Shown here: positions 5,263 to 6,077 of the stretch, one piece after another | How the letters are laid out: each line of letters begins with the position of its first letter | How positions within the stretch are numbered: the stretch's first letter is position 1 | Source of the DNA: Planctomycetota bacterium | GTDB taxonomy: Bacteria; Planctomycetota; UBA8742; SKZP01 | Assembly (NCBI GenBank): GCA_007127275.1 | Contig: SKZP01000512.1 | Location: 1-6,077 of the forward strand | Direction of reading: 5' to 3' | Length of the DNA stretch: 6,077 nucleotides | Translations under genes and position numbers: made by a program | The notes under the pieces: generated by a model | The model's database searches: none | What the model saw: only the letters and a program-made list of their open reading frames with translations | Told to the model about the DNA's origin: nothing

Positions 5263-6077
5263 GTGTTACACGACGCCGAGGTCGTAGCGATGGCGGCTGA
5301 ACAGGCGACACGTACGGGGGAAAAGCGGGCGGAGTGGCGCTGGCGATGCCGGCGGTTTTCGCCGTTGGGGCTTGTTTCCGGGGCCGTGGCCTTCTTGCTT
5401 TTGGCGGTGCTCTTGTTTGCGGCCATTCCGCCGCGGATTGTGCAGGCGCCGGCGCCGGAGTTCCTCGAGATGGCGGATTCCGCGCTGCGCCAGGGAGAGT
5501 ATGCCCGGGCGTATCCCTGGTTGCGGGCCGCGTTTGAGCGGCCGGTGCGGCATCCCGAGGCAGAGCGCCCCGCGCAGTTGAATCCCGAGCTGCCGGTGAC
5601 GCCGGCGGAGGTGGCGGCGGGCTACGAGGGCCTTGTGGGGCGCGACCTGCTGCTCGGCGAGGCCACGGCGCGCGACTACCGCGACCTCGTGGTGCGGGCG
5701 CTGGTAGAGAGTCCGCAACAGGGGGCGCACCTCCTTGAGTTGCTGCGCGACCTCGAGGTCGCCCCGGTGCTCGAACGAGCGCTGACGCACCAGTTGCTCG
5801 AGCCGAGCCTACGAGGCATTGCGCGAACCGCGGCCGGGCTCGAGCCGAGCGACCGCGAACGTCTGGCGGCTCGGGCGCCGTTGTTGTTGCACCCTGGAGA
5901 AAAGCGCTCGGCCGACGACGACGGCGGCAGCGCCGAGTTGTCGGCGTTGCACGACGACGACGGGACGCTCGAGGTCGACGGAGAGCCGTTGCCGGTCGCA
6001 GAAGTGGAGCGGCGCCTGCGGGCGGTGTTCGCATGGGTGCGCGACTCCGTCGCGGTGTTGCCGGAGCGTCCGCTTTC
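5263..6077 (+). CDS. Unrecognised single-pass membrane-anchored protein (partial, C-terminus beyond window)
   Basis: The frame is open for 271 codons from GTG 5263 to the window end; the nearest upstream in-frame stop is TGA at 5221-5223. I do not recognise the family. Seen: a basic N-terminus (residues 17-31, rich in Arg and Lys), then one hydrophobic helix (about 34-55, LVSGAVAFLLLAVLLFAAI). This suggests a type II membrane protein with the N-terminus inside and the rest outside. The exported part begins with a helical stretch (64-92, EFLEMADSALRQGEYARAYPWL) that looks like one TPR-like helix pair, followed by charged, leucine-rich helices (about 126-210). A linker with DDD clusters at 218-220 and 231-233 comes next. 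The last visible segment, EVERRLRAVFAWVRDSV (247-263), resembles the helix that precedes the core of transglutaminase-like domains, but this hint is weak because the core would lie outside the window. The balanced composition and strong Shine-Dalgarno site mark this strand as coding rather than the Arg/Pro-rich reverse frame. Confidence 0.75.
   Translation, partial: MLHDAEVVAMAAEQATRTGEKRAEWRWRCRRFSPLGLVSGAVAFLLLAVLLFAAIPPRIVQAPAPEFLEMADSALRQGEYARAYPWLRAAFERPVRHPEAERPAQLNPELPVTPAEVAAGYEGLVGRDLLLGEATARDYRDLVVRALVESPQQGAHLLELLRDLEVAPVLERALTHQLLEPSLRGIARTAAGLEPSDRERLAARAPLLLHPGEKRSADDDGGSAELSALHDDDGTLEVDGEPLPVAEVERRLRAVFAWVRDSVAVLPERPL

Noticed and set aside
5266..5790. A 174-codon minus-strand open frame in the same region
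   Set aside because: It mirrors the codons of the plus-strand gene and is rich in His, Arg and Gln, as expected of an antisense shadow.
988..5980. A 13-bp match CTCGAGGTCGACG at 988-1000 and 5968-5980, with other CTCGAGGTCG-like pieces
   Set aside because: Both copies lie inside genes and encode acidic or Leu-Glu stretches with favoured GC-rich codons. Shared codon bias explains them better than a functional repeat.
5093..6034. A 313-codon minus-strand open frame opposite the membrane-anchored protein
   Set aside because: The peptide is mostly Arg, Pro and Ala with no domain-like pattern. The plus strand has a strong Shine-Dalgarno site, a clear membrane helix and a balanced composition.

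Overview
The window is GC-rich DNA with strongly GC-biased third codon positions. It reads as part of a chromosome of a high-GC bacterium, probably Gram-negative. I cannot name the phylum from the sequence. I see no insertion sequences, tRNA or rRNA genes, CRISPR arrays or phage genes.

Layout. (1) Positions 1-1350, minus strand: the N-terminal 450 codons of a PglC-type (monotopic) sugar-phosphate transferase. Its catalytic domain is followed by a long, very hydrophobic multi-span region that is still open at the window edge. (2) 1351-1504: a divergent intergenic region with a hairpin and a 10-bp direct repeat. (3) 1505-2509, plus strand: an SDR-family nucleotide-sugar 4,6-dehydratase most like LegB. 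(4) 2510-2665: a convergent gap with two hairpins that may end transcription. (5) 2666-4951, minus strand: a 761-aa single-chain 2-oxoacid dehydrogenase E1 (alpha and beta halves fused) that binds thiamine diphosphate. (6) 4952-5262: a divergent promoter region with a perfect 12-bp palindrome and a second inverted repeat. (7) 5263 to the end, plus strand: the start of an unrecognised membrane-anchored protein with a strong Shine-Dalgarno site.

How the genes fit together. The sugar transferase and the LegB-like dehydratase make biochemical sense as a pair. The dehydratase would make a 4-keto-6-deoxy N-acetylhexosamine nucleotide sugar, and the transferase would load a sugar phosphate onto a polyprenyl phosphate to start a surface glycan. 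They probably belong to an exopolysaccharide, O-antigen or protein-glycosylation locus whose other genes lie to the left. The E1 enzyme belongs to central or branched-chain oxoacid metabolism and looks like an unrelated neighbour. The last gene points away from E1 and may begin another unit.

The most unusual item is the sugar transferase. Its catalytic domain is normal, but it carries a large C-terminal polytopic membrane extension. Part of that extension resembles the membrane domain that normally sits at the N-terminus of CapD/PglF-type dehydratases or WbaP-type transferases.
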